Shown: positions 9,031-17,831 of the stretch, in pieces
Position numbering within the stretch: the first letter of the stretch is position 1
How the letters are laid out: each line of letters begins with the position of its first letter
Source: Bacteroidota bacterium
GTDB lineage: Bacteria; Bacteroidota; Ignavibacteria; Palsa-1295
Reading direction: 5' to 3'
Length of the DNA stretch: 64,000 nucleotides
Assembly (NCBI GenBank): GCA_021324735.1
Contig: JAJPIO010000004.1
Coordinates: 124,001 to 188,000, forward strand
Notes under the pieces: model-generated
Database searches by the model: none
What the model was told of the DNA's origin: nothing
What the model saw: only the letters and a program-made list of their open reading frames with translations
Position numbers and translations under genes: made by a program

Positions 9031-10412
9031 TAGAAAATCTCCTTTCCTACGGCACGTTCGAGGGCGATCTTATTCTTTGCTAGTTTGTAAAGCGCCGAGT
9101 AATAATTGGTTATAGCATCATTATAGACCTGCTCGGATTGGAGCAGATCGAGAAGGCCGATATGTCCGGCCGAGTAGTTCTTTGCGGCAGTATTCCGTAC
9201 GTCCTCCGCTATCTGGACGACGCTGGAATCAAGGCCACTCATAACACGTCGTGAGTTTTGGTATTTGGCGTACGACGACGAGACCTCATTCCGAATTTCA
9301 CTGCGAGTGCTTTCGAGGTCGTATTCCGAAGCTCGATAATTTGCCTCGCTGCGCATAATGTCGTCCTGGTTTCGGCTGAAGATCGGTATCGCGATACCGA
9401 TACCGCCGCCGACCGTATTAGGAAAGTCCGGCCCTTGCCGATCGAGCTCGACCCCGACATCGAGATCAGGCACTGCATTGGCGTGCGACAAGTGTACTTG
9501 GTTCTCCGCCGCTCGCACACGGTGCTCGCTAGCCCAGAAGTCCGATCGATTTTCATACGCCGCGCTGAGCAACGAATCTCGGTCGAGCACGGGACCGTTG
9601 GTCGTGAAATCGTACGAAGTATGGAGATTAGCGGACCGGTCCAGAAACAGGGTTTGACGTAATTTGGCAAGCGCATCGAGCAAGCTTTGTTGTGCATCGC
9701 TAAGCGCGCTGCGATAGGTCAGTTCTGTCAGCTTTAACTTCGATACATCTTGTTCCGCAACGTCGCCGGCTTTCAACCGTAATTCCGATGCCCGCACCAG
9801 TTCGGCAAAGAGATCGTAATTCTCTCGAGCCAGCGTTATCTGCTTTTCCGCATACGTAGCGTCGATATAAGCATCTTTTACATCTTCTCGGACAGAAAAG
9901 ACCTGGCGAACGTAATCCGCGCGGGCTGCGGCAGTGCTTTCGCGTGCCGTTGCGATCCGGTCCGATATCTTTCCACCAAGTAGGATCTGTTGATCCAGAC
10001 GGTACGACGTTGTGGCGGCCGTTGCATCGATGGGCCGTTGCAAAAGGCCATAGTTCGTTGCGTTGATCGAAAGCTGAGGGTTCGGATACAGCCGAGCGCC
10101 GATCGTATCCGCTTCGGAAGCAAGCAGGCGGTATCGCGCCGCGGTAAGATCGGGACTTCGCTCTTCAGCCATTTGCATGGCGTGTTCGAGTGACAATCCG
10201 TTCTCACCGCTTTGCATAAATTCGGAAGTCTGCACCGAATCTTCCTCGACCGGTACCATCGGAAACGAAGGCTCCAGTGGGCGCTCCGAGGCTGCTTTCG
10301 ATCGCTCGTCGTTCAAGGAAGTCCCTCGCTGTTGAGCAAAGGACCGTGCAGACAGAAGCACAAGGACGAGCACTAAGACCTTAGGCCCATAAATAATTTT
10401 ACGATTTGGCAT
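9030..10412 (-). CDS. Outer-membrane channel of metal efflux pump, TolC/CusC/CzcC family
   Basis: I chose the start at 10412 (MPNRKIIYG) because it places the signal peptide (ending SFAQ) at the N-terminus. A start at 10463 would add 17 residues in front of it. From there the product has 460 residues. Two repeats of long alpha-helical segments, each beginning with a region like LEHAMQMAEERSPDLTAARY and containing YPNPQLSI, are the hallmark of the outer-membrane efflux (OEP) fold. The protein forms the trimeric exit duct. It is the first gene of the three-gene order channel, adaptor, pump, which is the common order for czcCBA-type operons. Confidence 0.92.
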   Translation of the reverse strand: MPNRKIIYGPKVLVLVLVLLSARSFAQQRGTSLNDERSKAASERPLEPSFPMVPVEEDSVQTSEFMQSGENGLSLEHAMQMAEERSPDLTAARYRLLASEADTIGARLYPNPQLSINATNYGLLQRPIDATAATTSYRLDQQILLGGKISDRIATARESTAAARADYVRQVFSVREDVKDAYIDATYAEKQITLARENYDLFAELVRASELRLKAGDVAEQDVSKLKLTELTYRSALSDAQQSLLDALAKLRQTLFLDRSANLHTSYDFTTNGPVLDRDSLLSAAYENRSDFWASEHRVRAAENQVHLSHANAVPDLDVGVELDRQGPDFPNTVGGGIGIAIPIFSRNQDDIMRSEANYRASEYDLESTRSEIRNEVSSSYAKYQNSRRVMSGLDSSVVQIAEDVRNTAAKNYSAGHIGLLDLLQSEQVYNDAITNYYSALYKLAKNKIALERAVGKEIF

Positions 10413-10538
10413 TGCCAATGACTCATAAAGAAGTAGGATGACACGGTGAGCAAAACAGCCCACCGAAATAGCAGTTAAATACAGTCTATCGCTTGCATTA
10501 AAGACTGCAGGCGACGAAGTGAATTAAGGGAGATACTG

Positions 10539-10973
10539 CTAAATCAGGAGACAGCCGTAGGTGATCGTACGGTCGAGCGTGGTGACAGCGCTTTCGCTGG
10601 AGACGTTTAGTTCAGAACAATAGTATCGGACAGAGAACGTCAGGCTGGCAGTTGTAGCACCATCCAGAACGGTTGGGCTATCGACATCCTCGAGGATCGT
10701 CGTGCCATGAAAAACAGGAGTAATATGCCGCTTAACGGTATTCGCGCCGCCATCAAACTTAGCCAGTGCGAAGTAATTGGTGTGGGGCCGGACAGCATCC
10801 GGTATGACGCTGGTCGAATCCGTTGCGGAATCGATAATAAGAGGATTATCCTGAAAGCGGACATCCCCTTTAATAGCGGCATAGAGAATATCGGCATTGA
10901 TGGTATCGGCAAAAAAGACGAGTACCGTGATGAACGCTACCGTACGAGCCAAATGAGCGCCCACGCGCTCCAT
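10539..10973 (-). CDS. Hypothetical exported or membrane-anchored protein
   Basis: I do not recognise this gene. A start at 10973 gives 144 residues with one hydrophobic segment (TVAFITVLVFFAD) that could be a signal peptide or anchor. An upstream ATG at 11030 is also in frame. The rest is moderately polar beta-type sequence with YYCSELNVSSES and a C-terminal TYGCLLI, so two cysteines could pair. It lies between the metal-efflux operon and another small exported protein on the same strand. Alternative frames here look like shadows. The lack of family evidence keeps confidence moderate. Confidence 0.5.
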   Translation of the reverse strand: MERVGAHLARTVAFITVLVFFADTINADILYAAIKGDVRFQDNPLIIDSATDSTSVIPDAVRPHTNYFALAKFDGGANTVKRHITPVFHGTTILEDVDSPTVLDGATTASLTFSVRYYCSELNVSSESAVTTLDRTITYGCLLI

Positions 10974-11084
10974 GCCTCGCAGATCGCGAGTACTTCCACC
11001 CAGAGCTATATGCCGTAAAGCTTGGATCATTACTGTTGCGGCAACCGAGAGAAAAGGGTCGAGGTTCCGGCGGAAACCGAAGCG

Positions 11085-11543
11085 CTATTCCTTCTTCGCG
11101 GCTGGGGATTCCCCCGTCGTAGCCGTAGCATCCGGCGTTTGCCGCCAATTTAGCATAAAATTCTGGTCGATCGTAAGCGGCTTATCGATCTTTGGCATCT
11201 GCAACAGGGTATCGATCGACTGAAGAAAAGTACCTTCGAGATGAAGCCAATATTTTTTTGCCGGTTTCAAAACCAAAAGATAATGTCCCGATTCGGAATT
11301 AGCTTTGCTTGCTGTGATCTCCTGAATACCACAGGTTGTTATTTCGTGGGCGGTATCTTCATCGGCTTCGCTGCCACCGGTTTCGTGAATGGATAGCCGG
11401 ACCGTGGCCGGCTTACCGTCGGAAGTTAATACGCAGCCTTTCATCACGATGACGGGCCGCGAAAATTGAGCCTGAGCGGAAACGACGATGGTAAAAGTGC
11501 AAACGAGAAACAACGCGAACGGACGCATGAAGGACTTGGACAT
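11085..11543 (-). CDS. Exported protein of unknown function
   Basis: The start at 11543 (MSKSFMRPF) puts a signal peptide ending VSAQAQ at the N-terminus and gives 152 residues. A longer reading from 11612 adds 23 residues without signal character. The mature part begins VIVMKGCVLTSDGKPATVRLSI, similar to the opening strands of carboxypeptidase-regulatory-like or transthyretin-like domains. It then has SGHYLLVLKPAKKYWLHLEG, the second half expected of such a domain. The C-terminus is a short Thr/Ala-rich tail. It is transcribed divergently from the nucleotidyltransferase gene. The role is unknown; the fold call is inference. Confidence 0.65.
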   Translation of the reverse strand: MSKSFMRPFALFLVCTFTIVVSAQAQFSRPVIVMKGCVLTSDGKPATVRLSIHETGGSEADEDTAHEITTCGIQEITASKANSESGHYLLVLKPAKKYWLHLEGTFLQSIDTLLQMPKIDKPLTIDQNFMLNWRQTPDATATTGESPAAKKE

Positions 11544-11728
11544 TGGAAACAGGTTGTTTATGTTAGATAACGCCGATGTAACCCTCTGGAACGCGCGCAA
11601 GTTCGATGACACAGCTGAGGTATGAATAGTCCTTCGTTGGTATCCGTTTTTGTATGCGTATTTTTGAAGACCGGCAATACACGAGGTCAGTGCCGCCGAT
11701 TTCTCACCAGCTCAGATCTATTGAATCA

Positions 11729-14251
11729 ATGAAAGCGATCATCATGGCAGGCGGATTTGGGACGCGTTTGCGGCCGCTCACCATGAACTTGCCCAAACCA
11801 ATGGTCCCCATGATGAACCGGCCGATGATGGAGCACATTGTCCGTCTGCTGGCCCGCCATGGGATGACCGATCTTACTTCCCTGCTCTATTTCCACCCGG
11901 ATGCGATCACCTCGCATTTTGGCGATGGCTCTGCCTTTGGCTGTACGATGGAGTACGTCCGCGCGGAAGCGGATTTCGGCACCGCCGGGAGCGTCCGCAA
12001 TGCGACCGAGCAACTCGGCATTAACGAACGCATTCTCATCATCTCGGGTGATGTGCTTACGGATTTCGATCTTACAGCGGCGCTGAAATTTCACGAGAAA
12101 AAGAAAGCACAAGCCACGATCGTCCTCACTCATGCGAAGAATCCGTTGCAGTTTGGTATCGTGATGACGAACCCGGACCGGGAGATCACCCGCTTTTTGG
12201 AGAAGCCATCGTGGGGAGAGGTTTTTTCGGACACGATCAATACCGGGATCTACATTCTCGAACCGGAAGCGTATAATGAGATACCTTATAAGCGAGAGTT
12301 TGATTTCAGCAAGGACCTTTTTCCTCTCCTATTAAAACGTAAAGGGGCGCTTGCAGGACATATTGCCGAAGGCTACTGGAGAGACATTGGCAATCTTTCC
12401 GAATATCACGAAGCGCACATGGACGCACTGGCCGGCATGGTCGATATCGAGATCGAAGGCAAACGTCACAATGGAGCGATCGTTGAACAGGATTGTCAGA
12501 TCGAGGGCGCTCGATTCCGCGGACAGAATGCGATCGCACGCGGTACGATCACCGAAGAAGGAGCGATGATCACGAATTCGATCGTGGGCGCCGATTGCCA
12601 CATAGAAGCAGGAGCCATCGTCGAAAATTCGATCTTGTGGAATGGTACGCGCGTGGGCCGCAATGCGAGCCTCAGTCATATGGTCGCATGCTATAATGTC
12701 GTTATTGGCGACCGCGCGACGATCGACGAAAATGTATTTATTGGCGAAGGCTCACAGATCGCTGAAAACGCCAGAGTATTATCAAACGTAAAGCTGTGGC
12801 CGGGCAAGCGGGTGGAGTCCGGTGCAACCCTGCAAACAAGCTTGGTCTGGGAGGATAGGTGGAATCGTGAGCTATTTACGAACTCACGTATTTCCGGCAC
12901 TTCGAATATTGAACTGATACCGGAATTCGCTGCTAAAGTTGGTGCGTCGCTCGGGGCACATGTTGGATTAGGGCAACGCGTGGTTATCAGCAGAGATAGC
13001 GACCCGGGCTCACGCGTACTTTCACGAGCGCTCGTAAGCGGCCTTATGAGTGCCGGCGTCGTCGTCGTTGACATGCAGCAGACGCCGATCCCGCTGACTC
13101 GTCATCATCTTCGCGACGCTCGCAGCTCTGGCGGCGTACATATTCGCAAAAATCCGATCGACCGCCGCCGTTCGGACATGATCTTTTTCGATTCGGGCGG
13201 ATACGATCTGCCCTCGAATAAGTCAAAAGCGATCGAGAGATATTTCTTTGGCGAGGATTTCCCTCGCGCTCAATTCGATCAGGTCGGCACGATAGAATTT
13301 CCTGCTCATACGGGAGAGATCTATACCAAGCGCTTTCTAAGCGCGCTCGATACGGACCTTATTACTCGCGCGCATTTTAAGATCGCGATCGATTATGCCA
13401 ATGGTATTGCCTCTACGATCTTCCCCAATATTCTGGGCGCCTTTGGGAGCGAGGTCGTTTCGATCAATGCCTATCTCGAACCATCGCGGCTAACCCGCGG
13501 CCGAGAAGAATTCGATCGTTCGACGAGACACCTGGCAAATGTCGTGCGTTCGCTCAGTTATCAGATGGGCTTCATTCTCGATGCCGGCGGAGAGCGCGTC
13601 GGCTTAGTGGATGAGAACGGGAATATATACATCAATAATAGTTTACTGACGATCCTGACCAAGCTCTTCTTTGAGAGTGAAATAAAACGCGGGCGTTCTG
13701 TAAAGAAGATCGCGGTACCTATTTCTGCGACAAGCGAAGTAGAAGAATTAGCTCAGGAGTACGGCGCTGAAATAACCTACACGAAAAACACGCACGCCGA
13801 TATGATGCGCGCGGCGAGCGAGGAAGACGTATCATTCGTTGGTGGTACGCTGGGTGGCGCCATCTTCCCTGATTACTTCTTTGCCGTCGACGGCATGTTC
13901 ACCGTTGCAAAGACAATGGAAATGCTGGCGGTCGTCGAAAAGAATTTGGGTGACATCGCTCACGATATGCCGCGGCATGCGCAAGCTCGCAAACAAGTAT
14001 TTTGCCCCACGGATGATCTTGGCAAGGTCATGCGGCAGGCCATGGACCACTCCCGGGATATGAAAAAGGTACTGGTCGATGGCATCAAGTTCTATCCGCA
14101 CGATGGTACCAACGCATGGGTGCTGGTCATTCCAGAAAAAGAGCGGCCGTATTGTACGGTGCTTACCGATGCCAGAGAAGAGCGCGAAGCCACCAAGTTA
14201 GCTGAAGAATACGCAGACCTCGTCGAAGAGTGGAAAAAGGCCGGCAATTGA
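11729..14251 (+). CDS. Sugar-1-phosphate nucleotidyltransferase fused to degenerate phosphomannomutase domain
   Basis: The start at 11729 (MKAIIMAGG) is chosen because the nucleotide-binding motif GGFGTRLRPLT then falls at residues 8-18. 840 residues follow. Domain order is nucleotidyltransferase (about 1-235), left-handed beta-helix with hexapeptide repeats (about 250-370), then a phosphohexomutase-type region (about 380-800). In the mutase part the usual phosphoserine loop (TASHNP type) reads SSGGVHIRKNP and the metal loop (DGDADR type) reads LDAGGERV. Phosphotransfer by the normal mechanism is therefore unlikely. Similar long fusions are annotated as mannose-1-phosphate guanylyltransferase in actinobacteria and cyanobacteria. 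The substrate is unproven. It is followed by lnt. Confidence 0.85.
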   Translation: MKAIIMAGGFGTRLRPLTMNLPKPMVPMMNRPMMEHIVRLLARHGMTDLTSLLYFHPDAITSHFGDGSAFGCTMEYVRAEADFGTAGSVRNATEQLGINERILIISGDVLTDFDLTAALKFHEKKKAQATIVLTHAKNPLQFGIVMTNPDREITRFLEKPSWGEVFSDTINTGIYILEPEAYNEIPYKREFDFSKDLFPLLLKRKGALAGHIAEGYWRDIGNLSEYHEAHMDALAGMVDIEIEGKRHNGAIVEQDCQIEGARFRGQNAIARGTITEEGAMITNSIVGADCHIEAGAIVENSILWNGTRVGRNASLSHMVACYNVVIGDRATIDENVFIGEGSQIAENARVLSNVKLWPGKRVESGATLQTSLVWEDRWNRELFTNSRISGTSNIELIPEFAAKVGASLGAHVGLGQRVVISRDSDPGSRVLSRALVSGLMSAGVVVVDMQQTPIPLTRHHLRDARSSGGVHIRKNPIDRRRSDMIFFDSGGYDLPSNKSKAIERYFFGEDFPRAQFDQVGTIEFPAHTGEIYTKRFLSALDTDLITRAHFKIAIDYANGIASTIFPNILGAFGSEVVSINAYLEPSRLTRGREEFDRSTRHLANVVRSLSYQMGFILDAGGERVGLVDENGNIYINNSLLTILTKLFFESEIKRGRSVKKIAVPISATSEVEELAQEYGAEITYTKNTHADMMRAASEEDVSFVGGTLGGAIFPDYFFAVDGMFTVAKTMEMLAVVEKNLGDIAHDMPRHAQARKQVFCPTDDLGKVMRQAMDHSRDMKKVLVDGIKFYPHDGTNAWVLVIPEKERPYCTVLTDAREEREATKLAEEYADLVEEWKKAGN

Positions 14252-14320
14252 TGCCGATCAAGTAATCATTAGCCTTCGGCCATATACGCTTCTGGTGGAA
14301 CCCATCGCCACTTTCGTGGG

Positions 14321-15982
14321 ATGAATGGAGCAATGCTCTCTCGCCGTAACCGCTATTTACTCGCTGCACTTTCAGGCCTGCTGCTTGGCCTGGCCTTTCC
14401 GCCGACCGGACTCGCTGGTAGTCTGCTCGCGTTCATAGCTTTAGTACCATTACTCATTGCAGTAGAAGGCGGCACGCGTTTGCGCGAGGCATTCAAGCCT
14501 GCCTTCCTTGCGATGTTCGTTCTCGGTATTGTCGCGAATTATTGGGTCGGCGGCTGGAAGTCGATCGGTGAAGCCGATCCATTTCTTATGGTGGGCGGAG
14601 TCCTGCTTGCATTAGTGCATCCATTCTTCCTCATTGTACCTTGGCTACTATATGATATCGTTCGCAGGAAGTTTGGAAGGAACGCCGCACTTTATTCGCT
14701 GCCCATTTTTTACGCCGGTTTCGAATACGCACATTCGTTTGGCGACCTGGCGTATCCATGGCTTAACCTTTACAATACACAAACATATAATCTAGCCTAC
14801 GACCAGTTCATCGAGTTTACCGGACCGTTCCTACTAACGATCATTATAGTGCTGGTAAATGTGGAATTGTATCAGCTTTTCCTCTCTCGTTTAAAATCAC
14901 AAGGACGCTCCGGGATTTTACGGCACGCGCTGACTTTGATCTTGCTCGTCGCCCTTCCCTATATCTACGGCTTTCGAGCAATGGACCAGCATGAAGAATC
15001 GCGAGCATCACTGCGGGTGACGGTCGTACAACCGAATGTCGATCCCTGGGCTAAGTGGTATACCGATTATCAGCGAATACTCGATACGAACTTTCATGCA
15101 ACGATGACCGCGCTCACTGCGGTACACAACTCGACCGATCTTATTCTCTGGCCGGAAACCGCGATCACCTTTTATATCACCACTCCAGCCAAAGGATACG
15201 AACTTGATGAACTCTATAATTTTATTCGGCAGATCCATCATCCCGTCCTAACCGGATTTCCCGACCGCAAAGATTATATCGTCGGACAAGATTCGATTCC
15301 ACCGGACGCGAATCCGATTGGTGTCGACGGAATATATTATCGAAGTTGGAATGCTGCGATGCTTCTTTACCAGGGAACAGATGGGCAGATCCATCGCGAG
15401 GTCTATCATAAGCAGAAACTGGTGCCCTTGGGCGAGCATATTCCGTTCGTACAGTATTTCCCATTCTTAGGTAAGTGGTTTCAGTGGGGCGTTGGGATCG
15501 GGAGTTGGAATTACGGCCAAGGTTACGAGCCACTCGCGATGCCCGTGCAATCGCCGGACACGCTTCGCATCACACCGACCATTTGTTATGAGTCGATCTA
15601 TCCGTGTTTTGTCCGCCACTTTGTAGATGAAGGCGCGAACATGCTCGCCGTGATCACGAATGATGGTTGGTATGGCAAAAGCTCCGGGCCATATCAACAC
15701 GAGCAATTTGCCGTGCTGCGGGCTATAGAAAATCGCCGTTGGGTCGTTCGTAGCGCAAATACTGGTATCTCGACCATAATAGATGACCGTGGTCGATATA
15801 TAAAGGAGTTACCACTCTTTACCTCCGGCTCGATAACAGAACGAGTACCACTTATCGAGAGAAAAACATTGTACGTCCGGTTAGGCGACTACATCGCAAT
15901 ACCGGCAACAATATATTCTGCGATCGTCTTTCTGTACGCTTTTGGATTGTGGATAGGCCTTCGGTTTAAGAAGGCAAAGTAA
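14321..15982 (+). CDS. lnt: Apolipoprotein N-acyltransferase
   Basis: The product has 553 residues. An N-terminal block of about eight hydrophobic helices is followed by a nitrilase-type periplasmic domain. The catalytic triad is visible: Glu279 in LWPETAITF, Lys364 in YHKQKLVPLGEH and Cys422 in ICYESIYP. A final hydrophobic helix and basic tail close the protein. Lnt adds the third acyl chain to the N-terminal cysteine of lipoproteins in the inner membrane, which fits a genome with several lipoproteins in this window. A start at 14333 (MLSRRN) is equally possible. Confidence 0.95.
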   Translation: MNGAMLSRRNRYLLAALSGLLLGLAFPPTGLAGSLLAFIALVPLLIAVEGGTRLREAFKPAFLAMFVLGIVANYWVGGWKSIGEADPFLMVGGVLLALVHPFFLIVPWLLYDIVRRKFGRNAALYSLPIFYAGFEYAHSFGDLAYPWLNLYNTQTYNLAYDQFIEFTGPFLLTIIIVLVNVELYQLFLSRLKSQGRSGILRHALTLILLVALPYIYGFRAMDQHEESRASLRVTVVQPNVDPWAKWYTDYQRILDTNFHATMTALTAVHNSTDLILWPETAITFYITTPAKGYELDELYNFIRQIHHPVLTGFPDRKDYIVGQDSIPPDANPIGVDGIYYRSWNAAMLLYQGTDGQIHREVYHKQKLVPLGEHIPFVQYFPFLGKWFQWGVGIGSWNYGQGYEPLAMPVQSPDTLRITPTICYESIYPCFVRHFVDEGANMLAVITNDGWYGKSSGPYQHEQFAVLRAIENRRWVVRSANTGISTIIDDRGRYIKELPLFTSGSITERVPLIERKTLYVRLGDYIAIPATIYSAIVFLYAFGLWIGLRFKKAK

Positions 15983-15990
15983 GCGCTCGC

Positions 15991-16233
15991 TCACGCGGCG
16001 GGCTGCACATAGAGCTTGAGTCCGGCTTTATGGAGAAGATACTGTACCTGCTCGACTACCGGCTTTGTAATTACAGGCATTGAAGACTCGTGTCGGGCGG
16101 CTAAGATGGCCTTTACAGCTTCTGCAATCTCTTCTGGTGTGCCATCATCCAGAATGCTATTAAGATACTGCGCAGCAAATTCCGGGTTCTTTAACCGCTC
16201 CGCCAAAAAGTCATCCAAAGGAATCGTGCTCAT
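15991..16233 (-). CDS. Short antitoxin-like partner of HigB-like toxin
   Basis: The product has 80 residues. The first part, with NPEFAAQYLNSILDDGTPEE and a following alanine-rich helix, resembles the start of the 'probable addiction module antidote' family (TIGR02684-like). The last 20 residues (LLHKAGLKLYVQPAA) resemble the end of that family. The middle, where the family has its helix-turn-helix, is replaced by a short stretch (HESSMPVITKP). The protein therefore looks about 20 residues short and lacks an obvious DNA-binding motif. Its ATG overlaps the toxin stop codon by 4 bases (ATGA), the usual toxin-first order of this group. Confidence 0.7.
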   Translation of the reverse strand: MSTIPLDDFLAERLKNPEFAAQYLNSILDDGTPEEIAEAVKAILAARHESSMPVITKPVVEQVQYLLHKAGLKLYVQPAA

Positions 16234-16559
16234 TTCTTAGTAGCTTTATACTCTTTCCAGAGGTCAATGGCCAGCTTAATAGTTCGCGATTGTTCCGATT
16301 TGTCGCTTCCTGCAAGAATTAAGACCAATTTATTGTCTTGCCCATAGTATATCCGAAAGCCAGGGCCTATGTGCAACCGCAACTCATAGACTCCTTCTCC
16401 AACGGCTTTAGTATCGCCCATCAAACCACTACGAATACGGCTTAATCGCTTTGCAATATCAGCCTGAATTTCCAATGTTAATGAGTCAAACCATTCATCG
16501 AAATACCACCGACCAGTAGAGCTTCGATAAATTTCAACCGTTCGCGGGATCGGCTCCAT
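16230..16559 (-). CDS. RelE/HigB-like toxin (addiction module killer protein family)
   Basis: The product has 109 residues. The order RTVEIYRSSTGRWYFDEWFD, a helix with IAKRLSRIRSGLMGD, then EGVYELRLHIGPGFRIYYG and ILAGSDKSEQSRTI, is the pattern of the TIGR02683 / phage Gp49-like RelE-superfamily toxins. Members are thought to cleave mRNA at the ribosome. Conserved Arg, Tyr and Lys residues of that pattern (ELR, GFRIYY, GSDKSEQ) are all present, so the toxin looks intact. It sits 3 bp from the pgk stop and is coupled to the short antitoxin gene that follows. Confidence 0.85.
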   Translation of the reverse strand: MEPIPRTVEIYRSSTGRWYFDEWFDSLTLEIQADIAKRLSRIRSGLMGDTKAVGEGVYELRLHIGPGFRIYYGQDNKLVLILAGSDKSEQSRTIKLAIDLWKEYKATKK

Positions 16560-16562
16560 GTT

Positions 16563-17753
16563 TTAGCTCTCCAGCGCCTTTACACCTGGCAGTGTCTTCC
16601 CTTCCAAAAATTCGAGGCTTGCACCGCCGCCGGTGGAAACATGCGACATCTTATCGGCCAGACCCGATTGTTCCAGCGCCGCTACGCTATCACCACCGCC
16701 AACAACCGTAGTCGCTCCTTTCCCCGTCGCCTCTGCCATTGCCTTGGCGATGGCAAGCGTGCCATTCGCGTAATTTGACATCTCGAAGACACCCATCGGA
16801 CCATTCCACACGATCGTCTTTGCCTTCAGGATCTCCTCTGTGAATTGCTTTATTGTCTCGGGACCAATATCAACGCCCATCCAATCGGGCGGAATATTGT
16901 TGACGCTCACGGACTTGTGTTCGGCTTCGTTCTTAAACTCGCCGGCAACAACGGTGTCGGTTGGGATCATAAGCTTGCCACCCGCTTGAGCAAGCAGCGA
17001 TTGTGCGAGCTCGATCTTGTCCTCTTCCACCAGTGACTTCCCGACTTCTTTCCCCTGAGCTTTGAGGAAGGTGTAGGTCATACCGCCACCGATAAGCACT
17101 TTATCGGCGCGGCCAAGCAGATTCTGAATGACATCGATCTTACCGGATATTTTCGCTCCGCCGATGATCGCGATAAATGGATGTGCCGGATTCTGAAGAA
17201 CTCCGCCGAGATATTTCAGCTCCTTATCCATTAGATAACCAGCCGCTTTGACGCTGACGTAATGCGTAATTCCTTCAATGGATGCATGAGCGCGGTGCGC
17301 GGCTCCAAACGCATCGTCGACATAAACATCGGCCAGCTTTGCGAGCTGCTGTGCGAAGGCAGGATCGTTCTTTTCTTCTTCGGGATGGAAGCGAAGATTT
17401 TCGAGAAGCAACACTTCCCCATCTTTTAAAGCATTCGCCTGCTTTTCTACTTCCGCGCCCACGCAATCGTTAGCAAAGGAAATTGCACTGCCGATCTTCT
17501 CTTGTAGATGTTCGAAGACAGGCTTCAAAGAATACTTCGCTTCCGGTGCACCCTTCGGGCGACCAAGATGGCTCGCAAGAATTACGCGCGCACCACGTTT
17601 GCGGAGCGCTTCGATCGTTGGAGAGGCCGCTTTAATGCGCGTTGCATCTGTAATACGGTATGGTGCTTCCTTGGTGAGCGGCACATTGAAATCAACGCGG
17701 AGAAAAACGCGCTTCGATTGAACGTCGATGTCGTCGATGGTCTTGTAGTGCAT
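16563..17753 (-). CDS. pgk: Phosphoglycerate kinase
   Basis: The start at 17753 ([10 protein letters not shown]) gives 396 residues, the usual length; a start at 17768 adds five. The N-terminal substrate domain shows [11 protein letters not shown] and SHLGRPKG. The C-terminal nucleotide domain has [21 protein letters not shown] and the ATP-binding [13 protein letters not shown]. The enzyme moves phosphate from 1,3-bisphosphoglycerate to ADP in glycolysis and the reverse in gluconeogenesis. Its upstream side holds a pair of REP-like hairpins (17760-17827) that separate it from the carB C-terminal half. Confidence 0.97.
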   Translation of the reverse strand: MHYKTIDDIDVQSKRVFLRVDFNVPLTKEAPYRITDATRIKAASPTIEALRKRGARVILASHLGRPKGAPEAKYSLKPVFEHLQEKIGSAISFANDCVGAEVEKQANALKDGEVLLLENLRFHPEEEKNDPAFAQQLAKLADVYVDDAFGAAHRAHASIEGITHYVSVKAAGYLMDKELKYLGGVLQNPAHPFIAIIGGAKISGKIDVIQNLLGRADKVLIGGGMTYTFLKAQGKEVGKSLVEEDKIELAQSLLAQAGGKLMIPTDTVVAGEFKNEAEHKSVSVNNIPPDWMGVDIGPETIKQFTEEILKAKTIVWNGPMGVFEMSNYANGTLAIAKAMAEATGKGATTVVGGGDSVAALEQSGLADKMSHVSTGGGASLEFLEGKTLPGVKALES

Positions 17754-17759
17754 AGTGGT

Positions 17760-17827
17760 GTAGAGCATGCTTCAGCTTGCTCTAAAAATTAGATAAAAGA
17801 ATTGGGGCAAGCTAAAGCATGCCCCAC
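17760..17827. repeat. Pair of REP-like imperfect palindromes, inverted to each other
   Basis: The first hairpin is 17763-17782 (GAGCATGC, loop TTCA, GCTTGCTC), preceded by GTAG at 17760. The second is 17804-17825 (GGGGCAAGC, loop TAAA, GCATGCCCC), and read on the minus strand it is preceded by GTG. Each stem has one central A/T mismatch. The two hairpin cores (GCATGCTTCAGCTTGC and the reverse complement GCATGCTTTAGCTTGC) differ at one base, so they are inverted copies. This structure fits a BIME-type REP pair of the kind mobilised by RAYT transposases, one of which is encoded 4 kb away. Confidence 0.7.
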
Positions 17828-17831
17828 ATTA

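Noticed and set aside
10870-11148. A minus-strand frame overlapping the two small exported genes near 11 kb
   Set aside because: Composition (many Arg, Ser, Gly, His) and overlap with two better genes mark it as a shadow.
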